Notes under the pieces: generated by a model
Told to the model about the DNA's origin: nothing
Databases searched by the model: none
Seen by the model: the letters and a program-made list of their open reading frames with translations, nothing else
DNA from: Arthrinium phaeospermum
Taxonomy: Eukaryota > Ascomycota > Sordariomycetes > Amphisphaeriales > Apiosporaceae
Assembly (NCBI GenBank): GCA_006503535.1
Contig: QYRS01000009.1
Location: forward strand, 1,736,001 to 1,800,000
Direction: 5' to 3'
DNA: 64,000 nt
Position numbers and translations under genes: made by a program
Part shown: one piece after another, positions 1 to 9,844 of the stretch
How positions within the stretch are numbered: position 1 is the first letter of the stretch
Layout: each line of letters opens with the position of its first letter

Positions 1-204
1 AGGCTCTTCACTGATGCGGTGTCGTGAGCCACACACTTGGCAATACGGAGCCACAGCATTGCTCTTGTGGTATGTTGCTCTTTATGACAAGTGACTGGAA
101 AACTCCATGGCCCTTACTTATCACAATCCAGCGGTGTGAGTGGCATTGAGTCGGTTTCTGCCTGTGTTTGTTGTTGTTGGGAGGTGCCGAGTACAGGTTG
201 TGAA

Positions 205-210
205 TATAAA
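205..210 (+). promoter_or_regulatory. TATA box candidate for the secreted-protein gene
   Basis: A TATAAA hexamer lies about 163 bp upstream of the ATG at 373. Spacing and orientation suit a fungal core promoter for the small secreted protein. This is a motif match only; no transcription start is known. Confidence 0.4.
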
Positions 211-372
211 GTCTGGGCAAGCCTCCCTATCTATTCTGATGGCACCGACCATAGTCAAAGCCCATCGCACTTGCCTCCGCAAGTCCTCCACGCCAAGTAT
301 CTCACCCATCAACTGCGCGACATCCCCTTTGAGATACTTGCCTTTCCAGACCCGGCCAGAGCATCCCACACG

Positions 373-1102
373 ATGACATTCCTTATCATTCTTAGCTTTC
401 TGTTCTCCTTGGTGGCCTGCTTGCCTGGTCCTCTAGCCAACGCTGCTGGTCTCGCTGCCAACACGCAGTCTACCGGACGCAAAACCTTGCATGATCGGGC
501 ACAGTTTTCCTTCAAGAACTGGACCTTGACAGAGGTCTGCATGGACTGTACACGCGCCTCCGCCGTTGACCTGTTCGACTGCGCATACACGTGTAAGAAC
601 ACCCACGCATACATTACATAGCAATGGGAAAAGGAGATTTGCTCACAACGAGGTAACCAGTCCACTGGCTTGATCCAAACTTCAACACATCTTCCTCCTG
701 CAACAGCTCCTGGAAGTGGGACGGAATCACCATGCAGCATGGTCCCAACAATACCTACAACACCGACTACATAACATGCGAGATGCAGTTCCCCGAGGCG
801 TGGCAATTGATGGTCAATAACATCACCGACGACGGACTGTTCGAGCTTGGCTTGGTCCACACGTGCAAAGACCATATGTAAGGCTCGCGTCTGCCCCCTT
901 TTCTAATGATGATGAACGAAAGGCTGGCTAACAACTTTCTCTTTCTGATTGTAGCCACTTCGACCCAGCAGAACTAGCTAATTTCTTCGCTTGGCCCAAT
1001 GTTACGATGCAGCTCATTGGCCGAGACGAATACACCATCGTCTATGCAGCAGACGGACCCGTCTCGGTTCTCGTCCAAGGCTTAGACTCATCGCCGATAT
1101 AG
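373..1102 (+). CDS. Small secreted cysteine-containing glycoprotein, function unknown
   Basis: I do not recognise this protein. Three exons (373-590, 707-877, 955-1102) join to 178 residues; the second intron has a CTAAC branch site (GGCTAAC) and ends GTAG. The first donor reads GTGTAA, chosen because it alone keeps the frame into exon 2. Residues 1-25 form a typical signal peptide with a Leu/Ile/Phe core and Ala-rich end. The mature part has five cysteines (56, 59, 70, 97, 126) and four N-glycosylation sequons (N49, N87, N111, N145). There is no membrane segment and no GPI-type tail. Size, secretion signal and cysteines resemble fungal effector-like or cell-surface proteins. An odd number of mature cysteines would leave one free or pairing between chains. 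The function is not inferred. Confidence is high that it is a gene, moderate on the first donor site. Confidence 0.7.
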
Positions 1103-2937
1103 AGTGGCAGCCTTGGCATCAGGGCTCGTCAGCCCCTCCCCGCGTACCACGTCGGAGGTCACTCGATAGACCGGACTCACTGATACCGGTGGTCTTGGTG
1201 CTCTGTGCAACCTCAGATGGATTACATGGGTTGCGCCAATTCAACGGCGATCGGAGTTGTGTTGCTGCAATGGTCAGGCCAGGGGGCTCAATGTGATCCA
1301 TGTCCATCCTGAAGTCATGCTTCTAAGTAGTTGAGAAGGAATAGTAATGCAAATGATACATCCCCTCGCTCGATTAAACCAGCAGACTGGATATGGTATT
1401 GAGGCACTCAAACTAGCCAATCAGCCTGTTTCAGGTTATCTCGGGTGCCCTGAATCCCCTCAGTGATTGGATATACTAAGTCTCGGCTAGCTTTCTCTCC
1501 TCAAGCGAAAACGGCCGGCAAATTGCTTGCTTCACCCGGTTTTCTGTACATGCTTGAGGCTCGCTCCGGTATTGCCAGACCATCTCTTTTGGAAGGTCGA
1601 ACCGGCCGCCCTCTTTAGCGATGTTGCGGCTCTCTGGAAGACGATCACTACTTCAAACAGGTCGACAAGACGAGTTACGTCTTGTGCGCTGGGTAGGCCC
1701 GAAAGCCCATACCTCCAAAGTACCTATATATGTCCATGGTATAAGGGATATGATGCATTTTGGAGACGGTTATGACGGAGCGAGGATCTATCTCAAAGCA
1801 GGAAGAAGATGCGAATGAACCCCCCCTTTTGTAGCTAGTAAAGAGAGGCCCCAAAAGGGATCTGCGTTTAGCGCAAACGCTATAGTGAGGGTAGGAACCG
1901 GGATTGATGGGGAACGACCCCGGGGCTCGGCAATTCGGTCCTTCAGTCCACCAACGGAGATACGGGGCCGGGCGCCGTCGTAATCCCAAGCCGATGAAGC
2001 GAGGGGTTGCCGGGTCCTATGAGCTAAAGTCCCCAATGACAACGCGTTCTGTACCCCACGCCAGTTCGTGTTCTAGAGGGGACATCTTCCAAATTCTTAA
2101 ATTCTTGAAGAAAAGTCCACTCGTCATGGATTGGACAATGCGTGGCCAGTACCACTCGACTGGACCTTGAACTTTCGAGAAGTCTCCGGTCCCATTCAGA
2201 CATGCATACATGCATGCTTTCATCAGATGTGCACCTGGTTGGAGACTAAGCCAAATCTAAAGGAGTGCGCTTTGGATAAGTAGAGAAGACTAAGCCAAGA
2301 GGTTTTGGAGACGACGCGTAGGATACACCAAACCACGACCCATGGCGAAAACCTGATGAAGAATACGAAACTAGCGAAAGACTTATACGGCCTGCAATCG
2401 AGGATCTCCACACCTATGGGACTTCAAGAAGGCCGGGAGAGACCGAGACCGAAGAAGCGGCCTACAGACATCCACTATGAGAAAAGGTCGGGGCTGGGCA
2501 GCTCAGTCTTACCAAACTGCTGTCAATAAGTAGGTAGGAATTCCCCACGGAATATTGAAGATGACAGCTGGCACCAGAGCATATTCCTCTCGGTCGCCGG
2601 TGGTTGGTCAAGGTCAACATGGACCCGGGGGCACACCGCTCCCTTTATGTGCCGAACGACCCGACATCGCCCCCGAGTATCGGGGACAGTGGCAAGCAGT
2701 GCAGGTCCGAAAGCACTAAACATGGTACCCACATATCGTGATTCAACACCTTCTTATCTCGGGCCAGAGTGACGAGGCGGCTCCAAAGACAAAATGCAAC
2801 CCTTCAGTTTCTTTCCCCCTCACTTATTGAGCATTGCCGTCGATGAGAGGTAATTCGAGAGGCGTGCATTTTGACATATCTATTTTTGTTTCCATGTCGT
2901 GTAACCCGGCTTGGCGAGGCTTGTAGAAACTCAAATC
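1103..2937. other. Intergenic stretch, no gene recognised
   Basis: This space holds only short, mutually overlapping open frames with no protein-family resemblance, no plausible splice-linked gene, no tRNA and no terminal repeats of a transposon. A short palindromic TGCATACATGCATGC lies near 2202-2216. The last 100 bases presumably include the leader of the transporter-like gene that starts at 2938. Confidence 0.6.
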
Positions 2938-4508
2938 ATGGCCGATGTCACGGGGTCCACCGAGAAAACTACGAATGACGAAGTCCAAAGAGCGTCGATG
3001 TTCATTCGGGTTCCTCGAGCAATAGGGGGATTTTTGCTCAAGAATTGGATTATAATAGGCTTTGGCATTGCGTGCGTGCTTGCCTACTTCTTTCCCAGTA
3101 AGGAACTCCTATGGCCTTATGTGCTTCAACCGTTGTGATTGGCTAACCGGATTGCAAGATGTGGCGGCCCGGGGTGGTATCATCAAATCCCAGTACTCGG
3201 TGCTCTACGGAGTTGTCGGTCTGATATTCTTCATCAATGGTATGCAGTTGTCGCCCGATAAGCTGAAACAGCATATCACAAACTGGCGTCTGCATATCCT
3301 GGTGCAAGGCATCGGCTTTGTTATAATACCGATCACTATGTTGAGTGCGTGATCCCTATCTATACGATGAACGATGAAATTCTGACCTGCAGGTAGTCCT
3401 GATCCATATAGTCGTTGCCGCAGGTGGCGTGAGCTCCGGGATCTTCGACCCTCGGATGCTAATGGGCATGATGGCAGTTAGTGCTATCCCTACCACCATA
3501 GCGTCCAATGTCGTAATGACTAGAAACGCGGGGGGCGACGAAGCTGCTGCCATCATCGAGGTGGTCATTGGTAATGTCGTGGGACCATTCCTGGCACCAT
3601 CCCTGATATATGGTTTCCTGCCAGCGGATGCTGCCTTCGATCAGTGGCGGCCAGCAGCGCCGTCCAAGATGGGCCCGATGTACGCCTCCGTGATGAAGCA
3701 GCTTGGCCTGAGTGTGTTACTCCCTTTGGCAGTGGGGCAAGCGCTGCGATGGATGTGGTCGAAGAAGGTCGAGTGGATATTGCAGAGGTTCCGATTGGCG
3801 AAGGTCTGCTCTCTTGGTTTAGTTGTGCTTATTTGGTCAGTACTTCACCCCCTTTTTGTGAATAGGGCACACATTCGGACTGCGCTTCTTCGTGCCCATG
3901 GCATCTGCTGACATATGCGCAGGTCAACGTTCTCAGGGGCCTTCAAGACTGGGGCTTTCTATCTGCCCTCCAAGTCCTCGATCGCTTTCAACATCGTTAT
4001 GAATCTGGTGCTGTACGCGTTTTTCACCGTAATTTGCTTCTATGCGGCGTACCCTCCCCAGTTTCTTACCAGAAACATTAACAAGATCGGTGCCGAGTCC
4101 GAAATGGGACTACGGCTCCCGCAAATACTGAGGCGTGGCTTGACAGTCAAGCAACTTCCCAAAGTCGAAGTCATTGCCGTCTGCTTTTGTGGTGCAGCCA
4201 AGACGACTTCAGTCGGCATACCTCTGGCGGAAGCGATGTGGGCCCAGCATGATGACCTTACAAAGTCGCTTGTCCAAGTGCCTATCCTGCTTTACACGAC
4301 GGAGCAGGTGTTTGTTGCCCAGTTCCTGACCATATTCTTCAGTTGGTGGCTGGAACGGGGGAGCGAAACGCCCGGAAACGAGCTAGGTGCTACCGATGCG
4401 GCCCCACTTGAGGCGGGTTTGGCACCTGCAGCGAACGCCAACGGCAGCGACTATGCGTGTGACGACAACAAACAGAAAGAGCCGGTTGAGAAGGCTCAGC
4501 GTCTCTGA
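2938..4508 (+). CDS. rch1: RCH1/SLC10A7-type bile acid:sodium symporter-like membrane protein
   Basis: Four exons (2938-3097, 3159-3344, 3397-3835, 3923-4508) give a 456-residue protein of about ten membrane segments. Characteristic SLC10A7/RCH1 stretches are present: the hydrophilic link with GGIIKSQYSVLYG after the first helix, then IPTTIASNVVMTRNAGGDEAAA near the middle and a Gly/Ala-rich late helix with CGAAKTTSVGIPLAEAM. In yeasts Rch1 is a plasma-membrane protein that restrains cytosolic calcium uptake, and human SLC10A7 has a related role; transport of bile acids has not been shown for this branch. The start is the first ATG before a hydrophilic N-terminus, and all introns are 52-87 nt. 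The C-terminus is a soluble acidic tail. Family assignment is strong; the physiological role is carried over from the family. Confidence 0.9.
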
Positions 4509-5141
4509 TTGTCCAGCTAGCAGTCGAATGTGAGGAGCTAGAGAAATAATGAAGATATACAGTTAGAATTGCATAGTAGACAAGGACATATACTTGATGG
4601 CATACACGTATGTTGCTCCTGTCAGTTCTAGGCGTATTCGTTGGTTGAAGCGGTAGTTGGAGTTCTGGTTGGAGTACTCCGTAATAGGGCATGCTATCTG
4701 CAATGATTACTGGCATCAATGGTAACACCGACGTAACAGGCTTCCCCGCCCTTTCCCCATAGAAGCTTCCATTTCTACTAGAACATTCACGCAGCGACCA
4801 ATCGAACCAACATGAACTGATTGCCAATTGAGATCCAAGTTCTCCAGCCCATGTCACCGTCATTGAAGTGAATCACGGGAACCGATTTATTATTTCAAGA
4901 AGGAAATGCAAACATAATCCGTTTGACAGGGCGTTGGAGCGAAATGCCAACCGACATCGTTTATTTTTGAAGAAGTGTTCGTTTCATTCAGTCAACCGCT
5001 CCCGTCCGTCCCTACGTCACTTCTCTCGACGGGTCTCCATTTCGATTTTCTACTACTGCGCGTCTCCCGCCCACGCTATATCCCCATGGTGGAACTGCAA
5101 CAAACATACCTGAGGCTGCAATAGTCGACTGCTCGCGCATC
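4509..5141. other. Intergenic stretch between RCH1-like and GFA-fold genes
   Basis: It contains the 3' region of the upstream gene and the promoter of the next gene on the same strand. There is a pyrimidine-rich run near 5000-5090. No coding potential with family resemblance is seen. Confidence 0.6.
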
Positions 5142-6037
5142 ATGAATCCGGACAAGACTCTGAGGGGCAGTTGCCATTGCGGCAGGAATCAGTACATAAT
5201 CAGTATTCCTGCGAGCTCCCCTCGAGACTGCAATGTTCTCTTTGACTCAAATAATACATCTCAGAGTAAGTGCCAAGACCTAATCGTATCCGCGAGACCG
5301 CGTCCGACCTAGCCTTGCTTTTGCCTTAACCTGCCTTGCCACAGCCCGTTGCGTCGATTGTGATTGACAAATCTGAGTGCTAAAGACCGATGTTCTATTG
5401 TATAGGAATCTCTGCAGCAACTCCACTGTCCGCCTTCCTCCGTGTGCCACTGTCCTGGTACCACAGCCGGACGTTTGCCTTCTTCCCTGACGAGTCCCGA
5501 TCCTCCATCCGCCGCGTCTACTCCCACCCAACCGAGCAGCATGTTATGAGACAGTTTTGCGGCTTCTGCGGCACCCCGTTGTCGTACTGGAGCGAGGAGC
5601 CGCGAAGCGAAGCTGACTACATCCAATTGACTCTTGGTAGTCTACTTACCCAAGACTTACGTGACCTGGAAGACATGGGTCTTCTCCCCGATGACGATGG
5701 CAGCGGTAACAACATAGAAGAGATGGACTTGGCCCCCGCGGCGGCCCCTGTCACCACCGGCCCGAATGCACCGTTGCTCGGCCGCGAATTCAGCGGTCTT
5801 CCATGGTTTGACAGCATGGTAAGAGGTAGCCAATTGGGCAACCTGCGCACAAGCAAAGGCGCCCGTGAGAGCCGAGATGGTCATGTTCGCGTTGAATGGG
5901 AAGTCACTGAATGGACTGGCGATGGCGGTGGTGAGGGCATGGACGACGAATCCGAAAGCTCCAGCTCGGGCAAACGAAAGCGTGGAGATACAGAGCACGA
6001 TGACGACCACGGTGCTGCTAGGGGCAGCACACACTGA
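5142..6037 (+). CDS. GFA/CENP-V-fold (Mss4-like) protein, divergent
   Basis: Two exons (5142-5265, 5406-6037) encode 251 residues. The fold is recognised from the N-terminal SCHCG (C11, C13) and from FCGFCGTPLSYW (C93, C96), the first and last zinc-ligand pairs of the glutathione-dependent formaldehyde-activating enzyme (GFA) family. Between them the sequence LRVPLSWYHSRTFAFFP is typical of fungal members. The central C-H-C-x-x-C zinc motif of catalytic members is not visible. The C-terminal third is acidic and Ser/Lys/Arg-rich, with a KRKR cluster near residues 230-235 that could be a nuclear signal. The biochemical role is unknown; formaldehyde activation should not be assumed. The splice between S-Q and I-S-A-A restores a continuous frame (an R codon is split). 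Confidence 0.8.
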
Positions 6038-7247
6038 TCTATGACTGTTGTTGAAGTGAGGCTGGGTCCGAAGGACCGGCGAACCGCTGCTGGGTGTTGA
6101 GTATGATGTTGCTTGCTACACCTGGGAGTCAGGCAGGCCACAACATACACAGCACCTGCATTTCGCTTGGAACGCCTCGCCGTCTACGATTCAGGTCCGT
6201 TCAAAGGCAAACGCGTGTTACGTACTATAGCCGACACGATTATTGCTGCAAAGAATCAACGTGCAGGGTGAGTTTTAGGGGGGAGGAGAGAAAAGAGAGG
6301 GCAGCATATCCGAACATCCGATTTTAGACGCAATTGCATCGAATTGGGCCAGCGCAGTATGAGAGAGAGAGAGCTGCTGCGGCCATGGCATGACCTTCTA
6401 AAGAACTGGACCAACATGCTGCGTGGTTCGACAGCTGTATGTATGTACGTCGCGGCTTTACATGGCCATTATTTGGGCGGGCATGCGAGATATTTTCCGC
6501 ACGTATCACGTATGAAATTGAGTTTCTCATGATCAAATTCGCCGTCTTGATTCGTCTCGAGTTTCTGACATTCTGACATGTGCTGTGCCAATCAGGGCGT
6601 ACATATGTAGGACATATGTATGTAGGTATGGATATAGTAGTACCAATACAGGTAAGGTAATGTGATGCAGGGTCTACTAGTATGGCATGGCGCGCGGGAT
6701 GGTTCTTCAATTCCGAACGGGACGGGAATGCACAATATACCACGTACAGCAGGCACGGCTGGTGGAAGAGGTGATAGGTGCTCGCTTCATGCACTCAGCC
6801 ACCTACTCAATACTGACTGACAGCGCCCGCATAAGGCTTGACCAGGCTTTGCGACCCGGCTGAACGAGATGGCGGGATGGTGGGTTGGGCGATGCTGCAC
6901 TTATGTCGCAAACAAGCTGGGTGCACTGCTGGATGCTGGGCACACTCAATAGGAAACGGGCGATCATCCTTTCCCTAGCGTCCCGCGTCTTGTCTGTCTG
7001 CCTTTTACTGGGTGTCGTGACCGTCCAGCCACCTACCCGAAGTTTTGACGGCCGCCGGCCTGCACATCGCCGCTTTCCATTCGGAGACACGGCCCGCCCA
7101 TCAGCTTCCCTAGCACTGGAAAAAAGATGGAGCAACGTTCAACCAACGAAACACGACGTGGAGGGCAGCAGCAGCAGAGGGGTCAATGGCAATAAGTTCA
7201 CAGCTGCCAGTTGGCCAGGTAAGCAAGTACCCGCCGTGCCAGTTTTA

Positions 7248-7257
7248 CCAATCCAAT
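7248..7257 (+). promoter_or_regulatory. Tandem CCAAT boxes upstream of beta-glucosidase
   Basis: Two abutting CCAAT pentamers occur about 700 bp before the beta-glucosidase ATG. CCAAT boxes are bound by the Hap/CBF complex in fungi, and a Hap5 subunit is encoded further along this window. Function here is inferred from the motif only. Confidence 0.3.
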
Positions 7258-7524
7258 CCCGTCCTCGTTGTACCTGGTCTGGTCGCTAGGTCGCCCTAGT
7301 GCCGTTTTTTCCCTCTCTGGTTCTTGGTCGTGGTGGTGGTTCGTTGTTTCGCTGTCCGTTCCCCTTCGCTTCGCCCCAGTGAGGTGAGAGACGGGACGAA
7401 CGAGACTCGAATTGGACTGGGCTGGAACACTGGAGGGAAGGAGGACAGGACCAAGACAGGTATGGTATGGGCCATGGGCAGGACCTCCGAATCCGATACG
7501 ACGAAATATGCCCTCCCAAATTTA

Positions 7525-7537
7525 CCCCGCCGCGGGG
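7525..7537. promoter_or_regulatory. Inverted pair of CreA/Cre1 motifs (GCGGGG)
   Basis: A perfect inverted repeat, CCCCG-CCG-CGGGG, places two SYGGRG-type GCGGGG sites back to back, one on each strand, about 415 bp before the beta-glucosidase ATG. Closely paired sites are the arrangement usually linked to CreA carbon catabolite repression. Further single matches lie at 7374-7379 and 7430-7435. Confidence 0.45.
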
Positions 7538-7690
7538 GATCACTCGTTACAGGTATGGGCTTTGGGGGTAATAGCCATTGATCGTGCACGACATCTCGGT
7601 CGTCACGGTCCGAAGTCGAGAATTAGGTAAAGATTCGTCCACCACGGGGGTCTGGAATCCTGACCATCCCTACACACGAGGCTGTTCGAT

Positions 7691-7696
7691 TATAAG
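7691..7696 (+). promoter_or_regulatory. TATA-like element of the beta-glucosidase gene
   Basis: TATAAG lies about 255 bp upstream of the ATG, followed by a pyrimidine-rich stretch (about 7725-7790) typical of fungal transcription start regions. Confidence 0.35.
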
Positions 7697-7950
7697 AAGG
7701 CCCTGCAAGTCTCTGCGAAGTGGCAGTTCTACTCTCTGTTTGATGTTCCTGATATCTCTCTCATCGCCTTCTTCCTCGTTTGGGTCCGTTTTCTGAAGAT
7801 CGTATACGGTCTTGGCAGGCGCCTTAGAACACCAATATATCCATATTGACCCCAACCGACATCGAGCCTCTTAGAAGCCAGCGCTCGTGAATAGCCTAGA
7901 TACCAGTCATCATCACCTGTTTGGTCTATTCTCTTATCTACGGTTCCACA

Positions 7951-9470
7951 ATGTCTCTTCCCGCCGATTTCCAATGGGGGTTCGCAACAGCTGCGTGAGT
8001 AGTCACAGTTTCATTCGACCTCACCTCATGACCTTGCATCACGAACCAGACTCGGAGGCTGACCTGCGCCTTTCCTGATCCAGCTTCCAAATTGAGGGGG
8101 CAACTGAAGCTGATGGTCGTGGACCTTCCATCTGGGACTCCTTCTGCAAGATTCCCGGCAAGATTGCACACGGCGCCGATGGAGACGTTGCCTGTGACTC
8201 GTACAACCGGGGTGACGAGGACATTGCGCTCTTGAAGGAGCTTGGTTCCAAGTGTTACCGGTTTTCTCTGTCCTGGTCTCGAATCATCCCACTCGGTGGT
8301 CGCAATGACCCGGTCAACCAGAAGGGACTTGACCACTACAGACAGTTCGTCGACGACCTTCTAGAGGCAGACATCACGCCCTTCATCACCCTGTACCACT
8401 GGGACCTGCCTGATGAGCTTGACAAGCGTTACGGCGGTCTCCTGAACAGGACCGAGTTCCCTCTCGACTTCGAGAACTATGCCCGTGTCGTCTTCAAGGC
8501 AATTCCCAAGTGCAAGAACTGGATCACATTCAACGAGCCCTGGTGCAGCTCTGTTCTGGGTTACAATAGCGGCTACTTTGCCCCAGGTCACACTTCGGAT
8601 CGCACCAAGTCCGAAGTTGGAGATAGCACCCGTGAGCAATGGATTGTTGGACACAACTGCCTCGTGGCTCACGGTCGTGCTGTCAAGGTGTACCGAGAAG
8701 AATTCAAGCCTACAGACAAGGGCCAAATTGGCATCACGCTCAACGGAGATGGAACATATCCCTGGGATCCAGAGGACCCTGCTGATGTCGAGGCTGCTGA
8801 CCGCAAGATCGAGTTTGCCATCTCATGGTTCGCGGATCCGATTTACTTCGGCAAGTACCCCGACTCCATGCGGAAGCAGCTCGGGGATCGCCTGCCCACT
8901 TTCACCGAGGAGGAGCGCGCTCTTGTGCAAGGGTCCAATGACTTTTACGGCATGAACCACTACACTGCCAACTATGTCAAGCACAAGACCGGTACTCCGC
9001 CCGAGGATGACATCTTGGGTAACTTGGAGTGTCTATTCTACTCCAAAAACGGCGATTGCATTGGTGAGGAAACGCAGAGCTTCTGGCTGCGACCGAACCC
9101 GCTGGGTTTCCGTAACCTCATCAATTGGCTCAGTAAGCGCTACGGCTACCCAGATATCTATGTGACCGAAAGCGGCACAAGTATCAAGGGCGAGGACGAG
9201 CTGCCCATGGAAAAGATGCTGGACGACGACTTCAGAGTAAAGTACTTTGATGAGTACGTCAAGGCAATGGCCAAGGCTGTGTCCGAAGATGGTTGCAAAG
9301 TCAAGGGCTATATGGCTTGGTCGCTCATGGACAACTTTGAGTGGGCCGAAGGCTATGAGACGAGATTTGGCTGCACCTATGTAGACTACGATAATGGCCA
9401 AACCCGGCACCCTAAGAAGAGCGCGAGGAAGATGAAAGATCTCTTCGAAGAGGTCATGGAGAAGAACTGA
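7951..9470 (+). CDS. Intracellular GH1 beta-glucosidase
   Basis: Two exons (7951-7994, 8084-9470) encode 476 residues, the usual GH1 length. The N-terminal FQWGFATAAFQIEGA motif, the acid/base TFNEPW (E166) and the nucleophile in YVTESGTS (E377) identify a retaining beta-glucosidase that releases glucose from cellobiose and aryl-beta-glucosides. There is no signal peptide, so it should act in the cytosol, like Trichoderma Cel1A; such enzymes also shape cellulase induction through transglycosylation. Late conserved elements (MAWSLMDNFEWAEGY, RFGCTYVDY) are intact. One oddity is Ser378 instead of the near-invariant Asn directly after the nucleophile. The first intron sits after ATA-A in the N-terminal motif. 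Upstream CreA-type sites suggest glucose repression. Confidence 0.96.
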
Positions 9471-9844
9471 GCGGCGGTCTTGTCAACACCTGGGGACCCA
9501 AACATTCAGGTGACGGGTCATATCTTGTATGAAATCAGGAGTTAGTGAAACGTTCATAATTTATTTTCCCTCAAACCTGGAAGCAGCCAAGTGTGTGTCA
9601 CATTTTCCGGGGCTCCTCGAAAAGTCGTTGTTTGATTTGCGGCTTTCGCGCGCGCCTATTTACTGTCTGTTGGGTCGTCGACTTTGTCTGGGGCCAATCA
9701 CGATTGATATGGCAGTACCAAACGACTGGAACCGAATCAGGTTTGGCATATGTAATATCGCGAAATACTGATGTGCAGCACTTGATTTCTGGCATTATGA
9801 TGTGACTTTTTATTTGACTTCGATATATTCTAGAAGTTGCAAGC
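9471..9844. other. Intergenic, beta-glucosidase to HET-domain gene
   Basis: A short tandem-gene spacer holding the 3' end of the first gene and the promoter of the second. No specific element stands out. Confidence 0.6.

Larger units (their letters stand above)
6038..7950. other. Long intergenic region, promoter of the beta-glucosidase gene
   Basis: No gene is recognised. It contains a short GA run (6362-6373) and two ACATATGTA(T)GTAGG-like direct copies at about 6600-6626. Near the downstream gene are tandem CCAAT boxes, several CreA-type motifs and a TATA-like element, listed separately. Confidence 0.6.

Noticed and set aside
1103..2937. Possible degenerate transposon
   Set aside because: No reverse transcriptase, transposase or terminal repeat could be recognised, and no strong repeat-induced mutation bias is visible by eye.
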